Assembly: GCA_041306005.1 (NCBI GenBank)
Contig: JBFYKJ010000043.1
Span: 1-11,917 of the forward strand
Reading direction: 5' to 3'
DNA: 11,917 nt
Source: JBFYKJ01 sp041306005
Lineage (GTDB): Archaea > Altiarchaeota > Altiarchaeia > JAFGQM01
This document shows, in pieces, positions 6,185-11,874 of this stretch; position 1 is the stretch's first letter; each line of letters starts with the position of its first letter. A program made the position numbers and the translations under genes. Below the pieces are notes generated by a model, which saw nothing but the letters and a program-made list of their open reading frames with translations, searched no databases and was not told the DNA's origin.

Positions 6185-7348
6185 CTAAAAGCCCCTAAGC
6201 GTCGTCTGCCTGCCCCGAAGCAGTTCTTTCAGGAGCGTGCTCTCCCTTATGAAGCGGGCCAACGGCAGGCGGAACTTGGGGCCCAGATAGGCTAATGCCT
6301 CCTTGATGCCTTCGAATTCCCTGTACTTCTGCTTCATGGCAGTCCTCACGTTCTCCCTCACATTGAAAACGCCGAGAGGGACGTAGCCCTTGTAGGCCTC
6401 GCGAAGGACTATCGCCCCCGCCTGCTTGCGCTCCCGGGCGAGGGCTTCCAAAACGCCGAACTTGCAGCTGTAATAACATCCACCAACCGAGGAGTACTCC
6501 TTCTTCCCGGTGCTGTGCTCATGGTCGGCGAATACCACTTCTTCGTTCCCCATCACATGGAGGAAAGCCTCTATCCACTCGTATTGCCAAAATGTCGGGA
6601 GAAGAAGGACCGCGTAGTAGTTGTTCAGGCTGTCGAACTCATAGACCCTCAGCTTGTCGATGACCGGGTTGTAGACTACTTCGTCAAGGAGCATCTTCCC
6701 GAGGAGGGTATCGCACGCGGTTATGGACCATCGCGTGGGCACGAGCCTGCGGTTTTTCCCCATTCCGAATGAGCCGACCGAGAAGGCTTTTTGTATCCTC
6801 GAGAACGGGGCGTCCTTGTTGTACAAATCCGTCACCGCCTCGGCCGCCTTCAAATCGGTGTCGTAATACGCCTTTTCCAGGTGGCGGTCCCAGCTGCAGT
6901 TGCCGACATGGAACTTTTCTAACGGCGCGCTCGGCCCGTGGGGCGCCTGCTCGTCGCTGAAGGAAGCGCCCATCGGCTTCTTTTTGAAGACCACATCGCT
7001 GTCGACCGATGACGACGCCATGGCTATGTCGCGGAGCTGCTCGACTAAGTGGTTGTCAAGGTCCGTTATCCCCACCGCGCTCTTGCCGCGGACAAGGCTC
7101 ATGCGGAAGTCGACGACCTGCGGCGTTGTAAGCTTCTTTGGTATCCAGCTTTCAGGCGTATCTACTATCGCCGTGTCGCCGTGCTGGGGGACGAGCATCG
7201 GGCCGGCAAAGACCTTGGGGTAATTCCAGCTCCCGATGAATACCGAAGGCGGCGTGCTGCCCGAGAGCTCCGTCCCTATCTTGACCGAGCGCATCGGCAT
7301 CCGCGACGTCAGCCTCTTAAGGTATTCCCCTTTTCCACCGACGGCCAT
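6185..7348 (-). CDS. nreA: Nre family archaeal DNA repair protein with C-terminal PIP box
   Basis: The protein has 387 residues. Family signatures include SWNYPKVFAGP (about 40-50), DTPESW (63-68), FRMSLVRG (81-88) and PTRWSIT (204-210). These identify the archaea-restricted Nre family (DUF650/DUF651), implicated in repair of DNA alkylation/crosslink damage through the sliding clamp. The extreme C-terminus QTTLRGF (381-387) fits a PCNA-interacting peptide (Q-x-x-L-x-x-F), as known for Nre proteins. The N-terminal zinc finger found in some members is absent, and an in-frame TGA lies about 30 bp upstream of ATG 7348, so it is not merely missed. The gene heads a unit with the radical-SAM gene. 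Its ATG is preceded by CAAGAC heptamer repeats and two hairpins; no Shine-Dalgarno sequence is seen. The nreA versus nreB choice is uncertain. Confidence 0.9.
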   Translation of the reverse strand: MAVGGKGEYLKRLTSRMPMRSVKIGTELSGSTPPSVFIGSWNYPKVFAGPMLVPQHGDTAIVDTPESWIPKKLTTPQVVDFRMSLVRGKSAVGITDLDNHLVEQLRDIAMASSSVDSDVVFKKKPMGASFSDEQAPHGPSAPLEKFHVGNCSWDRHLEKAYYDTDLKAAEAVTDLYNKDAPFSRIQKAFSVGSFGMGKNRRLVPTRWSITACDTLLGKMLLDEVVYNPVIDKLRVYEFDSLNNYYAVLLLPTFWQYEWIEAFLHVMGNEEVVFADHEHSTGKKEYSSVGGCYYSCKFGVLEALARERKQAGAIVLREAYKGYVPLGVFNVRENVRTAMKQKYREFEGIKEALAYLGPKFRLPLARFIRESTLLKELLRGRQTTLRGF

Positions 7349-7352
7349 TTCT

Positions 7353-7429
7353 GTCTTGTGTCTTGGGCCCGCGGTTCACTTTGTGAACCGGGGCACAGGG
7401 TCGGTTCCCGACCCTCGTGTCTTGGGTCC
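7353..7429 (-). repeat. Heptamer repeat and two hairpins in the nre leader
   Basis: Heptamers GTCTTGT, GTCTTGG (7353-7366) and GTCTTGG, GTCCTGG (about 7419-7432) flank two inverted repeats. The first is CGGTTCAC/GTGAACCG with a 3-nt loop (7372-7390). The second is AGGGTCGG/CCGACCCT with a 3-nt loop (7397-7415), extendable by CAC/GTG. On the coding strand the heptamers read CCAAGAC-like and stop 4 bp before the nre ATG, as at the isochorismatase-like and permease genes. Confidence 0.6.
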
Positions 7430-7467
7430 TGGGCCAAAAGCCGCCCCCTACAGCATTAGCTGATTGG

Positions 7468-7482
7468 GATAAACTAAAAAAC
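7468..7482 (-). promoter_or_regulatory. Possible nre promoter (TATA-like box)
   Basis: The AT-rich stretch GATAAACTAAAAAACC reads TTTTTTAGTTTATC on the nre strand. If used, transcription would start near 7447 and the mRNA would have a leader of about 100 nt carrying the repeat and hairpins. No better TATA box lies closer to the nre start. Confidence 0.35.
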
Positions 7483-7527
7483 CACCCTGGGCGCCGGCTA
7501 TACTGAGCGAGGCCACTTAAAAAAGGC

Positions 7528-7535
7528 TTTTATAT
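7528..7535 (+). promoter_or_regulatory. TATA box of the arsR-led operon
   Basis: TTTATATC is centred about 26 bp before the arsR ATG at 7558, predicting a leaderless transcript. The left arm of the operator dyad starts inside it. Confidence 0.65.
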
Positions 7536-7559
7536 CGTCATATTCAAATATGCCGATAT
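7532..7559. promoter_or_regulatory. Operator dyad for the ArsR-type repressor
   Basis: A 28-bp dyad has 13-bp arms with 12 matching positions around a CA centre: ATATCGTCATATT and AATATGCCGATAT. The inner 14 bp, CATATTCAAATATG, are perfectly palindromic. The element overlaps the TATA box and the first bases of the arsR start codon. This is the size and position of a classical ArsR/SmtB operator, so autorepression is likely. Confidence 0.75.
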
Positions 7560-7845
7560 GAATCCCGCTGACGTGTTCAGGGCCCTGGGCGACGAGACGA
7601 GGCTTGAGATAGTCCTGTTCCTGAAGAACGGCGAGAGGTGCGCCTGCAAGATACCCGAAGCCGTCGGCAAGGCCCAGCCTACGGTGTCGCAGCACCTGAA
7701 GATCCTCAAGGATGCGGGCGTGCTCAAGTCGCGAAGGGACGGCAAGAGGATAATGTACAGCGTCTGCTGCCCGGAGGTATTGAAACTCATCGAGGTCTCG
7801 GAGAGGATACTATCAAGGGGCGAATCATGGCGAAAGAAAAGGTAA
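7558..7845 (+). CDS. arsR: ArsR/SmtB family metal(loid)-sensing repressor
   Basis: The protein has 95 residues, typical for the family. The winged-helix core FRALGDETRLEIVLFLKNG is followed by the recognition helix QPTVSQHLKILKDAGVL and wing SRRDGKRIMYSV. Cys28 and Cys30 (GERCACKIPE) match the alpha-3 position of the ELCVCDL sensor motif of arsenic-responsive ArsR proteins. Cys70-Cys71 after the wing could add thiols. It probably binds As(III), an organoarsenical or a soft metal and then releases DNA. The dyad over its own promoter supports autorepression, and its 3' end overlaps the next gene by 19 bp. The effector cannot be fixed from sequence; persulfide or redox sensing is an alternative. 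Confidence 0.9.
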   Translation: MNPADVFRALGDETRLEIVLFLKNGERCACKIPEAVGKAQPTVSQHLKILKDAGVLKSRRDGKRIMYSVCCPEVLKLIEVSERILSRGESWRKKR

Positions 7846-8411
7846 GCGGGGACAAGGCGGGCAACGAGGGCATTGGCAGAAAGCTGCCGGAGCCTAAGAT
7901 ACTGATTGCCGCATCGGTGCTAACGATTTTGGCTGTAGCCTTGGTATGGGGCGCAGTCGCAAAGCCCTGCTGCCGGGTCCCGGGCGCATCGGGCGCGCTT
8001 CTCGGGGCGAACGGGAACGGCACTGCGGGGAATGCAACAAGCACCGCGCCGGCGGGTACTGCGCCCGGTGCCGATAAAGTCGAGCTCTACCACTTCCACG
8101 GGACGCACCAGTGCTACTCGTGCGTTAGGGTCGGGGAGCTTGCCGAAAAGACGGTCAACACATATTTCGCCGACGAGCTCGCGTCCGGCAAACTCGTCTT
8201 CGGCCACATAAACTACGACCTTCCCGAGAACGAAGGGCTGTCGGAAAAGTTCGGCGTCACGGGGTCCTCGATTTGGATAGGCACGACCTCGAGCGGCGGG
8301 TTCAGCAAAGAAGAAGACACAAAAGTCTGGTACAAGCTGCAGGACGAGGCAGGGTTCATGTCTTACCTTAAAGGCATCCTCGAGAAGCGGCTTGCGGGGG
8401 ATTTGAGCTAG
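7827..8411 (+). CDS. arsF: Membrane-anchored thioredoxin-fold protein, ArsF-like
   Basis: The protein has 194 residues from ATG 7827, which overlaps arsR by 19 bp. Longer in-frame starts lie inside arsR and are rejected. A basic N-terminus precedes one membrane helix (about residues 24-45), then a Cys48-Cys49 pair. A low-complexity Gly/Ala/Thr/Asn linker (about 53-82) follows, then a thioredoxin-like domain. That domain starts VELYHFHGTHQCYSC, with Cys96-x-x-Cys99, and contains NYDLPENEGLSEKFGVTGSSIWIG. The YHFH...C-x-x-C pattern resembles proteins annotated as ArsF, a subunit linked to reduction of nitrophenyl arsenicals. The catalytic domain is probably extracytoplasmic and receives electrons through the CcdA-like protein encoded next. 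ArsF is assigned by resemblance and by the ArsR-ArsF-ArsG-thioredoxin order. Confidence 0.68.
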   Translation: MAKEKVSGDKAGNEGIGRKLPEPKILIAASVLTILAVALVWGAVAKPCCRVPGASGALLGANGNGTAGNATSTAPAGTAPGADKVELYHFHGTHQCYSCVRVGELAEKTVNTYFADELASGKLVFGHINYDLPENEGLSEKFGVTGSSIWIGTTSSGGFSKEEDTKVWYKLQDEAGFMSYLKGILEKRLAGDLS

Positions 8412-8443
8412 CCGAGATTCATATACTCAACCAGACGTTGAAA

Positions 8444-9151
8444 ATGGACCTGATGGGCTTTATGGAGGCGATGGGGACTAGCAACATCCCCATCATAGCA
8501 GCTTTCTTCATCGGCCTGATGACTGCAATCAGCCCGTGCCCTCTAGCTTCTAACATAGCCGCGATAGCTTACACCTCCAGAAAGATGCAGAGCGCGAAGG
8601 CGACCCTTATAACCGGTTTTTTGTACACCCTCGGCCGCGTTTTCACTTATACCTCAATAGCCGTCCTGATAGTCTGGGCCGGCATCAGCAGCCGCTCCAT
8701 CTCCCTAGCGCTCCAGGAGTACGGCGATATAATACTCGGCCCCTTGCTGGTATTCGCCGGGATAGTCATGCTGGAGATAATAAAGCTCAAGCTGCCCGAA
8801 TCGGACCGGATGAATTCATTGAAGGCAAAACTCGCCGAGAAAGGGTACCTTGGCGCATTCTTCCTCGGCGCGGCCTTCGCACTCGCGTTCTGCCCGTTCA
8901 GCGCGGTCCTGTTCTTTGCGATGCTGATACCCCTGGCGATACAGGCGGGCGACCCGATAATCATCCCGTCCGTCTTTGCGTTCGCGACCGGCCTGCCGGT
9001 GATAATCCTCTCGGTGATGCTTGCAAAGAGCGTGGCTAAGATGGCTTCGGCGGTGAAGAAGATACAGAAGGTCGAGGTGTATATGCGAAAGGCGGTGGGG
9101 ATAATATTCCTGGTGATAGGAAGTTATTACCTAGTCCTGGCCTTCGCTTAA
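8444..9151 (+). CDS. arsG: CcdA/DsbD-like membrane protein, ArsG-like
   Basis: The protein has 235 residues from ATG 8444; a TTG at 8438 would add two. There are about six membrane helices. Two buried cysteines occur in matching helices: Cys32 in ISPCPLASN and Cys150 in AFCPFSAVLFF. This is the pattern of CcdA/DsbD-type proteins, which carry electrons across the membrane by thiol exchange. The variant SPCPLASN/FCPFSA, next to an ArsF-like gene, matches proteins annotated as ArsG, described as aromatic arsenical efflux permeases. Thiol-electron transfer to the ArsF-like domain is an equally good reading. A TATA-like CATATACT at 8420-8427 lies about 20-25 bp upstream, so an extra internal promoter is possible. 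Confidence 0.78.
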   Translation: MDLMGFMEAMGTSNIPIIAAFFIGLMTAISPCPLASNIAAIAYTSRKMQSAKATLITGFLYTLGRVFTYTSIAVLIVWAGISSRSISLALQEYGDIILGPLLVFAGIVMLEIIKLKLPESDRMNSLKAKLAEKGYLGAFFLGAAFALAFCPFSAVLFFAMLIPLAIQAGDPIIIPSVFAFATGLPVIILSVMLAKSVAKMASAVKKIQKVEVYMRKAVGIIFLVIGSYYLVLAFA

Positions 9152-9185
9152 ACCTGCCGACAAAATCCAAAACGATAAATCCGAA

Positions 9186-9416
9186 ATGAAAATACAGGTC
9201 CTCGGGACGGGCTGCCCGAAGTGCAAGCAATTGGAGGAGAGCGTCAAGAAGGCGCTTGCGGCGTCGGGGAAATCTGCGGACGTGGAGAAGGTGGAGGACT
9301 TGGCGAAAATACTCGAAGCGGGCGTCATGATGACCCCCGCATTGGTGATCGACGGGAAGGTCGCCAGCTCGGGGAAAGCCCTTTCGCCCGAAGAGATAGC
9401 AAAGCTCCTTAAATAG
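9186..9416 (+). CDS. Small thioredoxin-like redox protein (CPKC)
   Basis: The protein has 76 residues with a compact thioredoxin/glutaredoxin fold. MKIQVLGTGCPKCKQLEESVKKAL carries the active-site pair Cys10-x-x-Cys13, and MMTPALVIDGKVASSGKALSPEEIAKLLK carries the cis-proline TP. It resembles the archaeal redox-active disulfide protein family (MTH895/TM0996 type, TIGR00412). It has no signal peptide, so it should act in the cytoplasm. It could reduce the CcdA-like protein from the inside, or serve the neighbouring permease or repressor. Such a protein is a regular neighbour of PF03773 permeases and of ArsF/ArsG genes, where it may correspond to ArsE. The gap from the previous gene is 34 bp. 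No Shine-Dalgarno sequence is seen. Confidence 0.9.
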   Translation: MKIQVLGTGCPKCKQLEESVKKALAASGKSADVEKVEDLAKILEAGVMMTPALVIDGKVASSGKALSPEEIAKLLK

Positions 9417-9419
9417 CGG

Positions 9420-9465
9420 ACTCAAGACTGCGCACTCAAGACTGAGGACTCAAGACCCAAGACTG
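9420..9465 (+). repeat. 7-bp tandem repeat array before the permease gene
   Basis: ACTCAAG, ACTGCGC, ACTCAAG, ACTGAGG, ACTCAAG, ACCCAAG and a partial ACTG follow without interruption; ACTCAAGAC recurs at 9420, 9434 and 9448 (14-bp double unit). The array fills nearly the whole gap between the thioredoxin-like gene (stop 9414-9416) and the permease ATG at 9471, ending 5 bp before it. Confidence 0.85.
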
Positions 9466-9470
9466 TAAAG

Positions 9471-10523
9471 ATGGACTGGCTTTCCGGCGCACTGGACTCG
9501 GGGGTGAGATCGCTGCAGGACTACCTCTCGGCCCACGTCCTGCTCTGCCTCGTCCCGGCCTTCTTCATCGCCGGCGCGATAGCCGTTTTCGTCAAGAAAG
9601 AGCAGATACTCAAGTACATGGGGCCGAAGGCCAACAAGGCAGTATCTTACGGGTTTGCGTCCATGGCAGGCACGTTTTTAGCGGTCTGCTCCTGCACGAT
9701 ACTCCCCCTGTTTGCGAGCATCCGGACTAAGGGCGCCGGGCTCGGGCCGGCAATAGCCTTCCTCTTCTCGGGCCCCGCGGTAAACGTGCTCGCGATAGTC
9801 TATACCGCTTCCGCGCTCGGCTTTGACATAGGCCTTGCCAGGGCGGTGTTTGCGATACTCCTTTCCATAGTCATAGGCCTGACTATGGCGTTCCTCTTCA
9901 AGGAGAAGGTAACATCGGGCGCGGACATATTCAAGACGGTGTCCGATGAATCTAGGAAGGGGCATCGCGTCCCATTGTTCTTTATGGCTTTGCTGGCAGT
10001 GCTCCTAACCGCCACCGCCGGGATAGATGTGATAACAAAGGCTGCCCCCCTCATAGCGCTGATAGTGGGCATCCAGTACGCGGCAGTCAAGTGGTTCAAA
10101 AAGGAAGACGTGCGGGCCTGGTTTAATGAGACCTGGAACTTCACAAAGAAGATATTCCCTTTGATACTGATAGGTGTCTTCATCACGGGGATAATCGCTT
10201 TCTTCCTGCCGTATGAGTACATACGCTACTGGCTCGGCGGGAACGGGATTATGGCGTGCTTCATAGCCGCAATCATCGGGACCGTGCTTTACATGCCGAC
10301 CCTTCTTGAAGTCCCCGTAGTGGGCTCGATACTCGGGTATAAGATGGGGGTCATCGGGGCGGGCCCCGCCCTTGCGTTGCTCCTCGCCGGCCCCGGTGTT
10401 TCGCTCCAGAGCCTCCTTGTCGTCAGGGGCGTCCTTGGCGCAAAGAGGACCGCCGCCTACGCCTTGCTCGTGGTATTCTACTCGACGCTGGCAGGATTCG
10501 TGTTCGGCATGATGGCCGGATGA
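9471..10523 (+). CDS. PF03773-type permease (ArsP/YraQ family)
   Basis: The protein has 350 residues and about ten hydrophobic segments in two halves. The first half holds FLAVCSCTILPLFASI (Cys73, Cys75), followed by GAGLGPAIAFLFSGPAVNVLAI. The second half has the related VLYMPTLLEVPVVGSILGYKMG and GPALALLLAGPGVSLQSLLVV. The Cys-Ser-Cys and SGPAVN motifs mark the ArsP_1 permease family, whose members export trivalent organoarsenicals or, in other branches, metals. It closes the ArsR-led cluster and probably exports the compound sensed by the repressor. ATG 9471 is preceded by the heptamer array. CTTAAATAG at 9408-9416 might be a weak internal TATA box, which would put the repeats in a leader. 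Substrate is inferred only. Confidence 0.88.
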   Translation: MDWLSGALDSGVRSLQDYLSAHVLLCLVPAFFIAGAIAVFVKKEQILKYMGPKANKAVSYGFASMAGTFLAVCSCTILPLFASIRTKGAGLGPAIAFLFSGPAVNVLAIVYTASALGFDIGLARAVFAILLSIVIGLTMAFLFKEKVTSGADIFKTVSDESRKGHRVPLFFMALLAVLLTATAGIDVITKAAPLIALIVGIQYAAVKWFKKEDVRAWFNETWNFTKKIFPLILIGVFITGIIAFFLPYEYIRYWLGGNGIMACFIAAIIGTVLYMPTLLEVPVVGSILGYKMGVIGAGPALALLLAGPGVSLQSLLVVRGVLGAKRTAAYALLVVFYSTLAGFVFGMMAG

Positions 10524-10562
10524 CATTGGGCGGCTGCGGGCTAAATGCCTGGGGTAATGCCC

Positions 10563-10940
10563 TTACGCGGGATACATCAATATCCCCGCAACAACGCACA
10601 TGTTGACCGTGAACCAGAGGATGTAAGCTATCATTATCGGCCTCTCCCTGTGGACTATCCCGTAGATTATCCAAAAGACGTCGAAGAAGGCGTAAAGCCC
10701 CCAGCTGATGAGCGATAGCCCGGCCGCGCTCTTCATCCCGTAGATAAGCATTATCTGCGGCAGGGTCATAACCGGCCCTAATACGCCGGCCGCAAGGACT
10801 ATCTTATCCAGAAGGCGGACCCACTTGTCCGGGTGCGGGTACGGGTCCTTCTTGTTCTTATAATGGTTCTTGGCCGTATGCTTGCACTTGGTCGTATGCC
10901 TGGGCTTTCTCATGTGCAGGCTGTGGAGTTGGGGGAGCAC
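10563..10940 (-). CDS. PQ-loop (SemiSWEET-like) membrane protein with basic, His-rich N-terminus
   Basis: From GTG 10940 the protein has 125 residues; ATG 10913 would give 116. Three membrane helices form one PQ-loop triple-helix unit: VLAAGVLGPVMTLPQIMLIY (Pro61-Gln62), GLSLISWGLYAFFDVFWIIYGIVH, and MIAYILWFTVNMCVVAGIL. This matches bacterial/archaeal SemiSWEET and MtN3-like proteins, which dimerise to carry sugars or other small solutes. The N-terminus before the first helix is unusual: residues 10-39 contain four His, one Cys and many Lys. The AT-rich box at 10962-10970 is about 26 bp from GTG 10940, which favours the longer form as a leaderless start. The gene is convergent with the permease gene across 39 bp. 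The substrate is unknown. Confidence 0.85.
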   Translation of the reverse strand: MLPQLHSLHMRKPRHTTKCKHTAKNHYKNKKDPYPHPDKWVRLLDKIVLAAGVLGPVMTLPQIMLIYGMKSAAGLSLISWGLYAFFDVFWIIYGIVHRERPIMIAYILWFTVNMCVVAGILMYPA

Positions 10941-10961
10941 AAGCTATTTTTCTAGCGCGGG

Positions 10962-10970
10962 AAATAAAAG
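10962..10970. promoter_or_regulatory. Single AT-rich box serving two divergent genes
   Basis: AAATAAAAG reads CTTTTATTT on the other strand. Its centre is about 26 bp from GTG 10940 of the PQ-loop gene and about 29 bp from ATG 10995 of the Nudix gene. It may position TBP for both directions. The strand with CTTTTATTT is the better TATA match. Confidence 0.45.
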
Positions 10971-10982
10971 GAGGATATTGAT

Positions 10983-11405
10983 GTGAGGCCACGAATGGAA
11001 TACACGTCCCCTCTCATCGTCACAGCCGCCATAATCAGGCGGGGAGAGAAGCTCCTGATCACCAAGCGCCCGGACTACTCTCGGCTTTGGGAATTCCCGG
11101 GCGGGAAGATGGAATATGGGGAGACTGCAGAGGAGTGCCTGAAGCGGGAGATAAAGGAGGAGCTTGACTGCGAGATAAAAGTCGGCAGGGTCTTTGACGT
11201 CTCTTCCCACGTGTACGGCGGCGGGAAGCACGTGGTGATAATATTCTACGAATGTTTGGCAGCAAAGGGCGAACTTAGGGCACTTGAACATGAAGAAATA
11301 AAGTGGGTTTCCCCGGCCGAGCTTAAGGGGTACAAGTTCGTGGAGGCCGACATGGGGGTAGTAAACAAGCTAACCGGAGCGCGATTGCAGAGGCGACCCT
11401 ATTAA
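10983..11405 (+). CDS. MutT-type Nudix hydrolase
   Basis: From GTG 10983 the protein has 140 residues. The Nudix box spans Gly41 to Cys63 (GKMEYGETAEECLKREIKEEL), with the metal-binding REIKEE at 55-60. The final Gly-hydrophobic pair of the consensus is Asp62-Cys63. PDYSRLWEFPGGK before the box is the MutT/8-oxo-dGTP diphosphatase pattern, so it probably cleanses oxidised nucleotides; dihydroneopterin- or CTP-type substrates cannot be excluded. GGAGG at 10970-10974 lies 8 bp before GTG 10983, one of the few clear ribosome-binding sites in the window, and decides the start. ATG 10995 (four codons later) remains possible if the mRNA is leaderless from the box at 10962-10970. Confidence 0.9.
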   Translation: MRPRMEYTSPLIVTAAIIRRGEKLLITKRPDYSRLWEFPGGKMEYGETAEECLKREIKEELDCEIKVGRVFDVSSHVYGGGKHVVIIFYECLAAKGELRALEHEEIKWVSPAELKGYKFVEADMGVVNKLTGARLQRRPY

Positions 11406-11417
11406 GTGAAGAACAGT

Positions 11418-11450
11418 CACATTATAGGGCCTCTTAAAGCGCCTAATGTG
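11418..11450. terminator. Possible shared hairpin between convergent genes
   Basis: CACATTA (11418-11424) and TAATGTG (11444-11450) are complementary, extendable by GG/CC with a 2-nt bulge, around a 15- to 19-nt loop. It lies between the Nudix stop and the stop of the Arg-rich gene. No strong T-run follows, so the terminator role is weak. Confidence 0.25.
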
Positions 11451-11790
11451 TTCTCCCAGAAACTCGCGGCCTGGTGCGCGCTTCGGGCCTGGCGAACAGT
11501 TCCTCCATTCTTCCCGCTCTGGCCGCGGCGTTAACTCTCCTAGCCTGGGCATATCTATCTATCGTAGTGTTTATCCTCATCGCATCAACTTCGGGTATCC
11601 TGCGGGCGCCATACGCCCTCCTTGCCCTTGCAAAAAGAACCTGACGAGCTTGATCCTTTGGGAGCCGAGTTACATCAATCCTCATTAACTGGTCGACGGG
11701 CATGCCCCTCAACGTATGCGTCGCTTGCGGCTTGGTAGTTTTTCGCCCAGTGACTTGGGTTATAGCTTTGTGCAGGGGTGTGTAGGCCAT
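11443..11790 (-). CDS. Unrecognised Arg-rich hypothetical protein
   Basis: The protein has 115 residues and no membrane segment or signal peptide. I recognise no family. It is rich in Arg and Ala; the middle (KDQARQVLFARARRAYGARRI and ATIDRYAQARRVNAAARAG-like region, about residues 45-95) should be helical and strongly basic, suggesting binding to nucleic acid or another acidic partner. The C-terminus (RPEARTRPRVSGRTH) looks disordered. Support that it is real: no better frame over the stretch, a TATA-like GATTTTTATC on its strand at 11820-11829 about 33 bp before the ATG, and divergent placement from rubrerythrin. Codon use is more mixed at third positions than in its neighbours, which may hint at recent acquisition. 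Confidence 0.55.
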   Translation of the reverse strand: MAYTPLHKAITQVTGRKTTKPQATHTLRGMPVDQLMRIDVTRLPKDQARQVLFARARRAYGARRIPEVDAMRINTTIDRYAQARRVNAAARAGRMEELFARPEARTRPRVSGRTH

Positions 11791-11819
11791 TTTGTTGGAT
11801 AATATTACTCAAGGGGGGG

Positions 11820-11829
11820 ATAAAAATCG
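11820..11829. promoter_or_regulatory. AT-rich box between the Arg-rich gene and rubrerythrin
   Basis: ATAAAAATC on the + strand (GATTTTTAT on the - strand) lies about 33 bp from the - strand ATG at 11790 and about 50 bp from the + strand ATG at 11875. It could serve one or both genes; the leader of the + strand gene would be about 25 nt and include its ribosome-binding site. Confidence 0.4.
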
Positions 11830-11874
11830 GTTTTTCTTGAGCCACCGCCAACTTTAGCAAATCAGGTGAATCAA

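Noticed and set aside
7397..7415. tRNA T-arm-like hairpin (GGTTC loop)
   Set aside because: The loop does not match the T-loop consensus beyond GTTC, and no anticodon or acceptor arm is found around it.
7638..7826. Longer start of the ArsF-like gene within arsR
   Set aside because: The extra residues come from out-of-frame arsR sequence; ATG 7827 gives a normal basic N-terminus before the membrane helix.
9161..9185. Fourth heptamer array before the thioredoxin-like gene
   Set aside because: Only two ATCC words 14 bp apart fit; too degenerate to count as a confirmed copy.
9420..9465. CRISPR-like or attachment-site repeat
   Set aside because: Units are 7 bp, contiguous and degenerate, without spacers; no cas or integrase gene is nearby.
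10524..10562. Possible hairpin between the permease and PQ-loop genes
   Set aside because: Only short GGG/CCC pairing around GGGTAATGCCC and no T-run; not distinguishable from chance.
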